This document shows, piece by piece, positions 27,724 through 35,471 of a stretch of DNA of 64,000 nt. Each line of letters begins with the position of its first letter. Within the stretch, counting starts at the first letter, position 1. The notes below the pieces were generated by a model. The model had not been told where the DNA came from. It saw nothing but the letters and a program-made list of their open reading frames with translations, and did no database searches. Source of the stretch: Flavobacterium circumlabens (GTDB taxonomy: Bacteria > Bacteroidota > Bacteroidia > Flavobacteriales > Flavobacteriaceae); NCBI RefSeq assembly GCF_004345565.1, contig NZ_SLWA01000007.1:248001-312000 (forward strand), written 5' to 3'. The position numbers and the translations under genes are program-made.

Positions 27724-27731
27724 GAACTTTT
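27712..27731. terminator. Hairpin shared by the convergent ends of ligD and ku
   Basis: AAAAGTTC (27712-27719) and GAACTTTT (27724-27731) form a perfect 8-bp stem. The TTAG loop holds both stop codons: ligD TAG at 27721-27723 and ku TAA on the opposite strand at 27720-27722. T-rich sequence follows on the plus strand, so it may terminate ligD transcription. Confidence 0.6.
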
Positions 27732-28496
27732 CTTTTTTTTGTTTTCAAGACTTGCTTTCAGCATTTCCATTAAATCATCGTTTTGTTTATGAACGACTTT
27801 TAGTTTTGGGGCAGCTTGTTTTTTGCCTTTGGCTTTGTCCTTGATGATTTTCAGAAGTTTATCGGTATACTCATCTTTATAGCTGGAAATGTCAAATTTT
27901 TCGGTAAGCTGTTCTACCAGTTTATTGGCCATCTCCATTTCTTTGACTTTTGTTTTAGAAACAGCCGGGAGTTTTAATTCAGAAGTATCTCTGATTTCCT
28001 GCTCAAAACGGATTCTGTTTAACACGATCACATTTTTATACGGTTTTAAGATCGCTAAACCTTCCTTATTTCGCATGACAAAACTGGTTACGCCTACCTT
28101 TCCTGAAGCTTCCAGGGCATCGCGCAATAACGCATACGCTTTCATGGCGCCTTTGTCCGGTTCTAGATAATAAGGCTGCTCATAATAAAGGCTGTCAATT
28201 TCTTTTTCGAGCGTAAAGTTTAGAATGTCAATGGTTTTTGTTTTTTCGGCATCGGCGGCTTCAAAATCTTCCTCTTCCAGGATCACATATTTATCGTCTA
28301 TTTTGTACCCTTTTACGATATTGCCGTACGCCACTTCCTTTCCCGTAGTTTCATTGACTCTTTTGAATTTAATATTCGAATGGTCATTTTTGTCCAGCAT
28401 ATCCATGTCTAATGTACTTTCCTGTACGGCAGAAAATAATTTTACGGGAATATTGATTAACCCAAAACTAATTGCACCTGTCCATATCGCTCTCAT
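27720..28496 (-). CDS. ku: Ku protein for non-homologous end joining
   Basis: 258 residues from the ATG at 28496, where the canonical Ku N terminus MRAIWTGAISFGLINIPVKL begins; an open frame 18 codons longer (to 28550) has no family support. Conserved segments include MDMLDKNDHSNIKFKRVN, GYKIDDKYVILEEEDF and YYLEPDKGAMKAYALLRDAL. The C-terminal tail is Lys-rich, as in many bacterial Ku proteins. The homodimer rings DNA ends and recruits LigD, encoded convergently with a 4-bp overlap. Upstream lie several GTGATA/TATCAC half-sites whose role is unknown. Confidence 0.96.
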   Translation of the reverse strand: MRAIWTGAISFGLINIPVKLFSAVQESTLDMDMLDKNDHSNIKFKRVNETTGKEVAYGNIVKGYKIDDKYVILEEEDFEAADAEKTKTIDILNFTLEKEIDSLYYEQPYYLEPDKGAMKAYALLRDALEASGKVGVTSFVMRNKEGLAILKPYKNVIVLNRIRFEQEIRDTSELKLPAVSKTKVKEMEMANKLVEQLTEKFDISSYKDEYTDKLLKIIKDKAKGKKQAAPKLKVVHKQNDDLMEMLKASLENKKKKSS

Positions 28497-28582
28497 AATC
28501 CTCAATTTTAAAATTGTTTTACCCGTAAGACGCTGTACTGAGATAAGCAATTAAAGCACATCAGAGCCAGCGTACTATCGCT

Positions 28583-28698
28583 GTGATAATTTTTAATTTA
28601 TTTTTTGTCTTATTACGGACCTTGTAATATTTTTAATTTTATTTTACTTCTTATCACGAAAGTTGTGATAAAAGAAATTTTAATTTTTGCCATATCAC
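28583..28698. promoter_or_regulatory. Cluster of GTGATA / TATCAC half-sites upstream of ku
   Basis: GTGATAA occurs at 28583-28589. TTATCAC-N7-GTGATAA, a perfect 7-bp inverted repeat, is at 28651-28671, and TATCAC is at 28693-28698. They lie between the ku start and the SpoIIAA-like gene. They may be a regulator's binding sites. The inverted repeat lacks a T-run on either strand, so it is a poor terminator. Confidence 0.25.
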
Positions 28699-28720
28699 AA
28701 GAGCGTGCCCGTATTTAACA

Positions 28721-29092
28721 TTAAAGTGTCTCTTCAGAAACCCACGTCAGGGCTTCGTCGTATTGTTCTTTTTTAAAACCTTTAAATTCACCCGGAATCA
28801 GGTAACTAAAGCCATTGGTAAAAGAAATGATAGTATCAGAATCAGTAACGATTGCTGCCCTGTTCCATTTTCCAATGTTTTTAAGGCCCAACATTGCATC
28901 CTGAACCCAGGCGCCCGTGGTAAAATTTTCTAATTCAGTGTCTAAAACCAAAAGGAAATTGATGTGTTTAACTTGTTGGATCACACGATCTACTTCCGGA
29001 ATTATAATATTCTGGAAATGTTCCTGGGTAACTTCTCCCGTTGCGCGAAAAGCGGCAATATTATTGGGGCTATCTTGTATTAATTGTATCAT
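28721..29092 (-). CDS. SpoIIAA-like (STAS-type) protein
   Basis: 123 residues matching the SpoIIAA-like family of small STAS-fold proteins: an early strand NIAAFRATGEVTQEHFQ, a central VKHINFLLVLDTELENFT and the C-terminal FKGFKKEQYDEALTWV. These are cytoplasmic and often stress-associated; some bind lipophilic ligands and the role is usually unknown. It is monocistronic, upstream of ku on the same strand with 224 bp between, so co-transcription is possible but not evident. Confidence 0.8.
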   Translation of the reverse strand: MIQLIQDSPNNIAAFRATGEVTQEHFQNIIIPEVDRVIQQVKHINFLLVLDTELENFTTGAWVQDAMLGLKNIGKWNRAAIVTDSDTIISFTNGFSYLIPGEFKGFKKEQYDEALTWVSEETL

Positions 29093-29408
29093 TTTATGTC
29101 TTTTATATTATAAATAAATTTAAGCAACACTCCATTTCCCTGCTTACACTTAAAAAGTTAAATCTTATAAAATCGTAAGGCTTTTTTTTAAGGTACTTAG
29201 GGGGTAAGTTGCTGAGGTTATGAGTTTTTTTTAACTGATTTATTTTGAAAGCTGCGTGCTGTTTAGCGATTTGGCTCAAATCCTGTTGACTTATTGTGTA
29301 ACATATTTGGTTAAAAAACTACCTATAGAAGATGGTGTAATTTTTACCGCATAATTTTTCAAATACCCGGAACTCAAATTTTTATACTAATAACTAAAAA
29401 AATAAAAT
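29093..29408. other. Divergent intergenic region before the signal peptidase gene
   Basis: 316 bp, AT-rich, with no gene, strong hairpin or good -7 box recognised on either strand. Confidence 0.4.
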
Positions 29409-31016
29409 ATGAATTTATCAGAATGGCTTGTTTTTATTTTAATCATGCAAATTATTCATGGACTGTCTACCTGGAAACTTTATGTAAAAGCGGGCAGAAA
29501 GGCTGTTGAAGCATTTATACCGATTTACAATTTTGTAATTCTTATGAAAATTATAAATCGTCCGCGTTGGTGGGCTTTTTTACTTTTTATACCGATTATT
29601 AATCTCATTATGATTCCGGTCATCTGGGTAGAGACTATTAGAAGTTTTGGAAAGAATACTACTTTGGATACGATATTGGTGGTACTGACATTAGGCTTCT
29701 ATATTACTTTTTTAAACTATACTTCTGAAAAACTAACCTACATTGAGAATAGAAATCTAAAGTCCCAGACAAAATCGGGAGACACGGTAAGTTCTCTTTT
29801 ATTTGCCATTATTGTAGCGACATTGGTGCATACTTATGTCATACAGCCTTTTACGATTCCATCTTCCTCATTGGAAAAAACATTATTAATTGGAGATTTT
29901 TTATTCGTGAGTAAAATTAACTTTGGTCCAAGAACTCCTATGACTACTGTTACCTTGCCGATGGTGCATGATTCGATTCCTTTTTTAGGGGTGAAATCGT
30001 ATCTGTTTAGTGATGATGTTACTAAAAAAGAAACCTCGCTGTTAAACAAGTTTCAGTTACCGTATTTTAGATTTCCCGCTATAGAAAAAATTGAGCGTAA
30101 TGAAATTGTAGTGTTTAACCAGCCTGCAGACACCTTGCGCGATATGGATAATTTCAAACCGGACCGGAATTATTATAAACCTATTGATAAAAAAACAAAT
30201 CTGGTAAAACGATGTGTTGGAATACCCGGAGATTCTCTGGAAATCAGGGATGGGGATATTTACATTAACGGGAAACTGAGCCAATTACCGGAAAGCGCAA
30301 AACCTCAGTTTAATTTTCTGGTAGATACAAAAGGAGAAGCCATTAGTCAGGATGCCCTTGTCAACCGATATGGGGCCAGGGAAGGCTTAAAGTATGAAAA
30401 CGGAGATTTTGCCCTAACCAATAAAGGGGAATATTTTTTGACACTGACAGACAAAGAAGCGGCCTTATTGGCGAATAACCCAACCGTAAAAAGCGTAAAA
30501 AAATATTTAGCTCCAAAAGGAATAGACGGGGACGTATTTCCTCACATTCGTTCTTTGGGTTGGAATATCGATAATTTCGGACCGATTTATATTCCTAAAA
30601 AAGGAGCTACTATTCCATTAACCGTAAAAACACTTCCTTTTTACAAAAGGATTATACAGGAATATGAAAAGAACAGTTTAAAAATTAAGGGCGATGAAAT
30701 TATAATCAATGGAAAAGTAAGCACCACATATACCTTTAAACAGGATTATTACTGGATGATGGGAGATAACCGCCAAAATTCTTTAGATGCCAGGTTCTGG
30801 GGTTATGTGCCTTTTGATCACGTAGTGGGTAAGCCCGTATTTATCTGGTTCAGCTGGAATACGAATGGCAGTGGAATTAATAAGATAAGGTGGAATCGTA
30901 TTTTTTCTGTAGTAAACGGAAACAGTGAACCTAAATCGTATTTAATTCACTTTTTATTCCTGATCGGTTTTTATATTATGGGTAAAAAAGTAATACAGAA
31001 AATGAAGAAGCAATAA
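29409..31016 (+). CDS. lepB: Signal peptidase I, large form with extra N-terminal membrane region
   Basis: 535 residues. The first about 115 residues hold two or three membrane helices (LVFILIMQIIHGL, WWAFLLFIPIINLIMIPVIW, ILVVLTLGFYITFL) before the peptidase domain. The membrane anchor AIIVATLVHTYVIQPF leads into the catalytic Ser S154 in IPSSSLEKTLLIGD. The general base is K267 in LVKRCVGIPGDSLE. The C-terminal box is MMGDNRQNSLDARFWGYVP. A long insert (about 290-430) separates the Lys box and the C-terminal box, and another helix ends the protein. It removes signal peptides from exported proteins at the inner membrane. The enlarged form is common in Bacteroidota. It is followed by an alpha/beta hydrolase after about 150 bp. 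Confidence 0.93.
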   Translation: MNLSEWLVFILIMQIIHGLSTWKLYVKAGRKAVEAFIPIYNFVILMKIINRPRWWAFLLFIPIINLIMIPVIWVETIRSFGKNTTLDTILVVLTLGFYITFLNYTSEKLTYIENRNLKSQTKSGDTVSSLLFAIIVATLVHTYVIQPFTIPSSSLEKTLLIGDFLFVSKINFGPRTPMTTVTLPMVHDSIPFLGVKSYLFSDDVTKKETSLLNKFQLPYFRFPAIEKIERNEIVVFNQPADTLRDMDNFKPDRNYYKPIDKKTNLVKRCVGIPGDSLEIRDGDIYINGKLSQLPESAKPQFNFLVDTKGEAISQDALVNRYGAREGLKYENGDFALTNKGEYFLTLTDKEAALLANNPTVKSVKKYLAPKGIDGDVFPHIRSLGWNIDNFGPIYIPKKGATIPLTVKTLPFYKRIIQEYEKNSLKIKGDEIIINGKVSTTYTFKQDYYWMMGDNRQNSLDARFWGYVPFDHVVGKPVFIWFSWNTNGSGINKIRWNRIFSVVNGNSEPKSYLIHFLFLIGFYIMGKKVIQKMKKQ

Positions 31017-31168
31017 TGGGGACGCGGGGGTAATAGCTATTAAGTCAAATCAGGATTTTAGTGCAATTACTGTTTTATTTCCTATATTCGTTTCGTCAGA
31101 AAAATACGCTGTTCTAATGGCGCTGACTCACGAAGCCACAGGACATTAACGAAACCAAACCAACCTTT

Positions 31169-32044
31169 ATGAAAAGAAGAATTAAACTGTTAGTACTATT
31201 TATGGTGTTTTCAATTGTTGTCGGGGCACATGCCCAGGTTCATATGAACTTTAAATTTGAAACACCTTATGGCGACAATAAAGCGGTCGGGAAATATGCT
31301 GAAATAAATGGTGCTAAAATCTATTACGAGGAATATGGAAAAGGAGAACCTTTACTGCTCATTCATGGAAATGGTGGAAGTATTAATTCAATGGGAAATC
31401 AGATTGATTATTTTAAAACGAAATACAGGGTCATTATAGCGGATAGCAGAGGCCAGGGAAAATCAGAGATGAAAACAGATTCGCTGACCTATGTGCAAAT
31501 CACAAAAGACTGGGAAGGGTTGGTGAATCATTTAAAATTAGATTCAATCAGCATTATTGGCTGGAGTGACGGTGGAATTGTTGGATTGGAAATGGGGATC
31601 TCCGGTAAAGCAAAAATAAAGAAAATTGTCGCAATGGGTGCCAATTTAAGACCGGATTCAACAGCTGTTAATGGCTGGGCTGTCAACGAGGTTGCGAAAC
31701 ACAAAAAAGAGGTTGTATTGAAAATTAAGGAGAAAGACATCAGCCATAACTGGAAAACAGAAAAGCAAATGCTGGGACTTTTGGGAGATCAGCCTAATAT
31801 TCCCACTAAGGATTTATCAAAAATAAAGGCAAAAGTATTAATAATGGCAGGTGATGAGGATATCATTAAAAACAAACACAGTTTAGAAATTTATGAAAAT
31901 ATCCCCAAAGCACAATTGTGCATAATGCCCGGAGAAACACATTTTGCGCCTGCCTCCAATCCGGTATTATTTAATGAAATTGCCTATAAATTTTTATCGG
32001 AAACCTTTAAAAGACCGGATTCTAACTGGACAAAATGGAAATAA
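31169..32044 (+). CDS. Exported alpha/beta hydrolase
   Basis: 291 residues with a signal peptide (MKRRIKLLVLFMVFSIVVGAHAQ). The fold markers are HGNGGSINS (oxyanion region), the nucleophile elbow GWSDGG with S133, an acid in AGDEDI and the catalytic His in GETHFAP. It is therefore a periplasmic or secreted serine hydrolase or esterase; the substrate is unknown. It is apparently monocistronic, with its own terminator about 60 bp downstream. Confidence 0.85.
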   Translation: MKRRIKLLVLFMVFSIVVGAHAQVHMNFKFETPYGDNKAVGKYAEINGAKIYYEEYGKGEPLLLIHGNGGSINSMGNQIDYFKTKYRVIIADSRGQGKSEMKTDSLTYVQITKDWEGLVNHLKLDSISIIGWSDGGIVGLEMGISGKAKIKKIVAMGANLRPDSTAVNGWAVNEVAKHKKEVVLKIKEKDISHNWKTEKQMLGLLGDQPNIPTKDLSKIKAKVLIMAGDEDIIKNKHSLEIYENIPKAQLCIMPGETHFAPASNPVLFNEIAYKFLSETFKRPDSNWTKWK

Positions 32045-32105
32045 TAGGGTTTAAACTTTCGGTTGACTTGCCGAAACAGTAAGTATTCAAAATAAAGTAA
32101 AAGTA

Positions 32106-32144
32106 AAAAGAGTTGAAAATAGCAATATTTCAACTCTTTTTTTT
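32106..32144 (+). terminator. Intrinsic terminator after the alpha/beta hydrolase
   Basis: A perfect 13-bp stem AAAAGAGTTGAAA (32106-32118) / TTTCAACTCTTTT (32128-32140) with further T residues to 32144. Confidence 0.88.
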
Positions 32145-32471
32145 GGTGTTTCATTACAGTAAAATTTAAATTATCTCCTTTTTTAAACAGTAAAAATGAG
32201 GTAACTAGGAGTTTGAATGATATAAGGTTTTTCGATTGTTATTTAAATACGATAAGTTTTAACTATTTATTAATAGAAAATATCAGGTTTACTATAAATA
32301 GGAATTTGCGTAATTTTAATACTTTTATACTTCTTTATTTTATGTCGTTCATACAACTAAAAATAAAGGATTCGTATTTCTGGTGCTTTTTTCAGGCATC
32401 GTTAATCTGATTTTTTAATAACATGCATGGTTTATAAAATTTGATTATTAACAATAAACTCATTTAAAAAA
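32145..32471. other. Upstream region of katG
   Basis: 327 bp, very AT-rich, with no convincing gene. It presumably carries the katG promoter, but no match to the full TAnnTTTG consensus or to a clear OxyR site was found. Confidence 0.4.
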
Positions 32472-34745
32472 ATGGAAAACAATTCAAATGACATCAGTAA
32501 ATGCCCATTCCATAACGGAAGTACAAAGCAGGCTACTGCAGTAAATGCCGGTACAAAAAACCAGGACTGGTGGCCCAATCAATTAAAGGTGAATGTACTT
32601 CGCCAGCATTCTTCTTTATCCAACCCGATGGATAAAGACTTTAACTACGCTGAAGCTTTTAAAAGCCTGGATCTGGAGGCTCTTAAAAAAGACCTTCACG
32701 CACTTATGACGGATTCACAGGATTGGTGGCCGGCTGACTTTGGTCACTATGGAGGTCTTTTTATCCGTATGGCATGGCACAGTGCAGGAACCTATCGTGT
32801 AGGGGATGGCCGTGGAGGAGCAGGTGCAGGACAGCAGCGTTTCGCGCCGCTTAACAGCTGGCCGGACAATGTAAGTTTAGATAAAGCGAGAAGACTGCTT
32901 TGGCCAATCAAGCAAAAGTATGGAAGAAAAATTTCATGGGCCGATTTAATGATACTGACCGGAAATGTTGCACTTGAATCAATGGGTTTTAAAACATTTG
33001 GTTTTGCCGGTGGACGCGAAGATGTATGGGAACCGGAACAGGATATCTACTGGGGATCAGAAAAAGTATGGCTGGGCGGTGATGAGCGATATGCACATGG
33101 TTCTGAAGGCGTAGCGAAACATGCTGTCGTTTCTTCTGATGATAATGCAGATGGGGATATTCATACCCGTGATTTGGAAAAACCTCTTGCGGCTGTTCAG
33201 ATGGGTTTAATTTATGTTAATCCCGAAGGACCTGACGGTAATCCGGATCCTATAGCTGCCGCTAAAGACATTCGTGATACTTTTGGACGTATGGCCATGA
33301 ATGATGAAGAGACTGTAGCACTAATTGCCGGAGGACACACTTTTGGTAAAACGCACGGAGCTGCTCCATCTGACAACGTAGGCGTAGAGCCTGAAGGTGG
33401 AGATCTTGAACAACAGGGCTTGGGGTGGCATAATAAATATGGTTCCGGAAAAGGTAAAGATGCGATCACCAGTGGTTTGGAAGTAACCTGGACCACCACA
33501 CCAACGCAATGGAGCAATAATTTCTTTGAAAACCTTTTCGGTTTTGAATGGGAACTTTCCAAAAGTCCGGCAGGGGCACATCAATGGGTAGCGAAAAATG
33601 CTGAGGCCATTATCCCTGATGCTTTTGATTCTTCAAAAAAACACCTGCCAACGATGCTGACTACCGATCTTTCTTTGCGACTGGATCCTGAATATGAGAA
33701 AATATCACGTCGTTTTCTGGAAAATCCGGATCAGTTTGCTGATGCATTTGCCAGAGCCTGGTTTAAACTAACGCATCGTGATATGGGACCTCGTACCTTG
33801 TATCTTGGACCCGATGTTCCGGCAGAAGAATTGCTTTGGCAGGATCCAATTCCGGCAGTCGACCATCAATTAATAGACGAAGCGGATATTGCAGCACTGA
33901 AAGTAAAAATCCTGAATTCGGGATTAACTGTTGCCGAGCTTGTTTCAACCGCCTGGGCTTCAGCTTCTACATTCAGAGGTTCCGATAAACGTGGTGGTGC
34001 TAATGGTGCCCGCATCAGACTGGCCCCTCAAAAGGACTGGGCGGTTAATAATCCTGTTCAGCTGCAAAAAGTAATTGCGGTTTTGGAAGATATTCAGAGC
34101 GCATTTAATGCAGGGCAATCAACTAAAAAAGTTTCTCTTGCTGATTTAATTGTTCTGGCCGGAGGAGCCGCAATTGAGAAAGCAGGTAAAGAAGGCGGAA
34201 ATGGGATTACGGTTCCTTTTACACCGGGTCGTACAGATGCACTGCAGGAAAAAACAGATGTAGAATCTTTTTCATTTCTGGAACCTATTGCAGACGGTTT
34301 TAGAAATTATAAAAAGGCTAAATATTCGGTGGCTACAGAAGCTCTTTTAATTGATAAAGCGCAGCTGCTAACCCTTACAGCACCTGAACTAACAGTTTTG
34401 GTTGGAGGTATGCGCGCTTTGAATGCTAATTTTGACGGATCATCAAAAGGAATTTTCACAAACCGTCCGCAAATATTATCGAATGATTTCTTTGTGAATT
34501 TACTGGACATGGGAATCGCCTGGAAAGCAGTTTCAGACGATAAAGAAGAATATGCCGGACATGATCGCAATACAGGTGAAGTAAAGTGGACAGGTACACG
34601 TGCCGATCTTTTATTTGGATCTAATTCAGAACTTAGGGCTATAGCTGAAGTATATGCAAGTGCCGATTCAGAAGCAAAGTTTGTTACCGATTTTGTCCAG
34701 GCGTGGACTAAAGTGATGAATCTTGATCGTTTTGATTTGCTATAG
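32472..34745 (+). CDS. katG: Bifunctional catalase-peroxidase KatG
   Basis: 757 residues, full length. The distal haem pocket is R99, W102 and H103 in IRMAWHSAGTYR. The loop IYVNPEGPDGNPDP carries the Tyr of the Met-Tyr-Trp cross-link. AGGHTFGKTHGA holds the proximal His. The C-terminal pseudo-domain (from about residue 440) has the family's duplicated fold without the haem site (AWASASTFRGSDKRGG). It removes H2O2 in the cytoplasm. It has its own terminator and stands alone. It is a second peroxide-removing gene in the window after the catalase-family gene at 23370. Confidence 0.98.
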   Translation: MENNSNDISKCPFHNGSTKQATAVNAGTKNQDWWPNQLKVNVLRQHSSLSNPMDKDFNYAEAFKSLDLEALKKDLHALMTDSQDWWPADFGHYGGLFIRMAWHSAGTYRVGDGRGGAGAGQQRFAPLNSWPDNVSLDKARRLLWPIKQKYGRKISWADLMILTGNVALESMGFKTFGFAGGREDVWEPEQDIYWGSEKVWLGGDERYAHGSEGVAKHAVVSSDDNADGDIHTRDLEKPLAAVQMGLIYVNPEGPDGNPDPIAAAKDIRDTFGRMAMNDEETVALIAGGHTFGKTHGAAPSDNVGVEPEGGDLEQQGLGWHNKYGSGKGKDAITSGLEVTWTTTPTQWSNNFFENLFGFEWELSKSPAGAHQWVAKNAEAIIPDAFDSSKKHLPTMLTTDLSLRLDPEYEKISRRFLENPDQFADAFARAWFKLTHRDMGPRTLYLGPDVPAEELLWQDPIPAVDHQLIDEADIAALKVKILNSGLTVAELVSTAWASASTFRGSDKRGGANGARIRLAPQKDWAVNNPVQLQKVIAVLEDIQSAFNAGQSTKKVSLADLIVLAGGAAIEKAGKEGGNGITVPFTPGRTDALQEKTDVESFSFLEPIADGFRNYKKAKYSVATEALLIDKAQLLTLTAPELTVLVGGMRALNANFDGSSKGIFTNRPQILSNDFFVNLLDMGIAWKAVSDDKEEYAGHDRNTGEVKWTGTRADLLFGSNSELRAIAEVYASADSEAKFVTDFVQAWTKVMNLDRFDLL

Positions 34746-34772
34746 TAAAATATAGTTGAAATAGAATAGGTT

Positions 34773-34832
34773 AAAAACTCTATGAGTGGTTAGCTGTTTA
34801 ATAGACAGTTAAGTAATCATAGAGTTTTTTTT
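34773..34832 (+). terminator. Terminator after katG
   Basis: AAAAACTCTATGA (from about 34773) pairs with TCATAGAGTTTTT (34818-34830), with a loop of about 30 nt and a T-run. It begins about 28 bp after the katG stop codon. Confidence 0.8.
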
Positions 34833-35050
34833 GTGGTTTAAAAAAAAAGGATTTTGTGTGCAATAATTCTGGTTTTTGTATATTTTTACTAAAACTTTAC
34901 TAAAATTTAGTATTAATAATGCTATCATAATATGTTTTTAGTAAAAAGAGACATTCAAGTCTTTATATTTGTAATTAAAATTTTACAATTCACTACCATT
35001 TTTGATTTAGTCCTATTTTTCCTGAATTCTTTATAATGTAACTTTAAGTT

Positions 35051-35065
35051 TACGGATATACCGTA
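35051..35065. promoter_or_regulatory. Palindromic operator candidate upstream of the lipoprotein/kinase locus
   Basis: TACGG-ATATA-CCGTA, perfect 5-bp arms, 57 bp upstream of the small lipoprotein's ATG. It matches the site before the response regulator (13109-13123) at 14 of 15 positions. It probably marks common control. Confidence 0.5.
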
Positions 35066-35121
35066 AAATGAAATACAATTGTAGTCTTTTTTTTGTATAA
35101 ATGATATTAAATCAAATTATT

Positions 35122-35367
35122 ATGAAAACTAGATTATGTATTGCTTCATTTATTTTACTTTCTTTTTCTATTTTCTCCTGTTCAACAGATGATATTGATG
35201 AACAGACTGAGACTAAAACTTTAAAGATTACTTCTGAAAAAGAGGTGAAAAATTATTTGCATAAAGATATAAATGTCAAAGCTATTGACTCAACTACTAT
35301 CATTTCAGATGCAAATAATACTGCGGAAGGTGATCCAAGTAATCCAAAACCACCAAGAAAAGATTAG
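35122..35367 (+). CDS. Small lipoprotein preceding the histidine kinase
   Basis: 81 residues from the ATG at 35122; a start seven codons earlier (35101) is possible but puts non-signal sequence first. The signal peptide MKTRLCIASFILLSFSIFSC has the lipobox Cys at residue 20. The rest is polar and probably disordered, ending NPKPPRKD. No family was recognised. Its upstream palindrome and its position just before the TPR kinase suggest it belongs to that signalling system, perhaps as an envelope sensor or inhibitor; that is inference. A perfect 22-bp hairpin separates it from the kinase gene. Confidence 0.6.
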   Translation: MKTRLCIASFILLSFSIFSCSTDDIDEQTETKTLKITSEKEVKNYLHKDINVKAIDSTTIISDANNTAEGDPSNPKPPRKD

Positions 35368-35376
35368 TACCTCTTT

Positions 35377-35438
35377 ATTTTGAAATAAAAAGACTATAGG
35401 ATTTATTCGTAAATTTTATAGTCTTTTTATTTCAAAAT
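35377..35438 (+). terminator. Strong hairpin between lipoprotein and kinase genes
   Basis: A perfect 22-bp stem, 35377-35398 with 35417-35438, around an 18-nt loop. The right arm includes a T-rich stretch (GTCTTTTTATTTC). It is likely a terminator or attenuator, starting about 10 bp after the lipoprotein stop codon. Confidence 0.75.
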
Positions 35439-35440
35439 AC

Positions 35441-35448
35441 TATATTTG
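35441..35448 (+). promoter_or_regulatory. Possible -7 box for the histidine kinase gene
   Basis: TATATTTG fits TAnnTTTG and directly follows the hairpin, 23 bp before the proposed TTG start. It would give the kinase a separate promoter with a very short leader. Confidence 0.4.
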
Positions 35449-35471
35449 AGAAGTAAAATAACACTTCGACT

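Noticed and set aside
28497..28550. Longer N terminus for Ku
   Set aside because: The family begins at MRAIWTGAISFG; the 18 extra codons have no similarity to Ku.
32213..32410. 65-codon ORF upstream of katG
   Set aside because: Phe, Leu and Asn-rich with no motif; typical of random AT-rich sequence.
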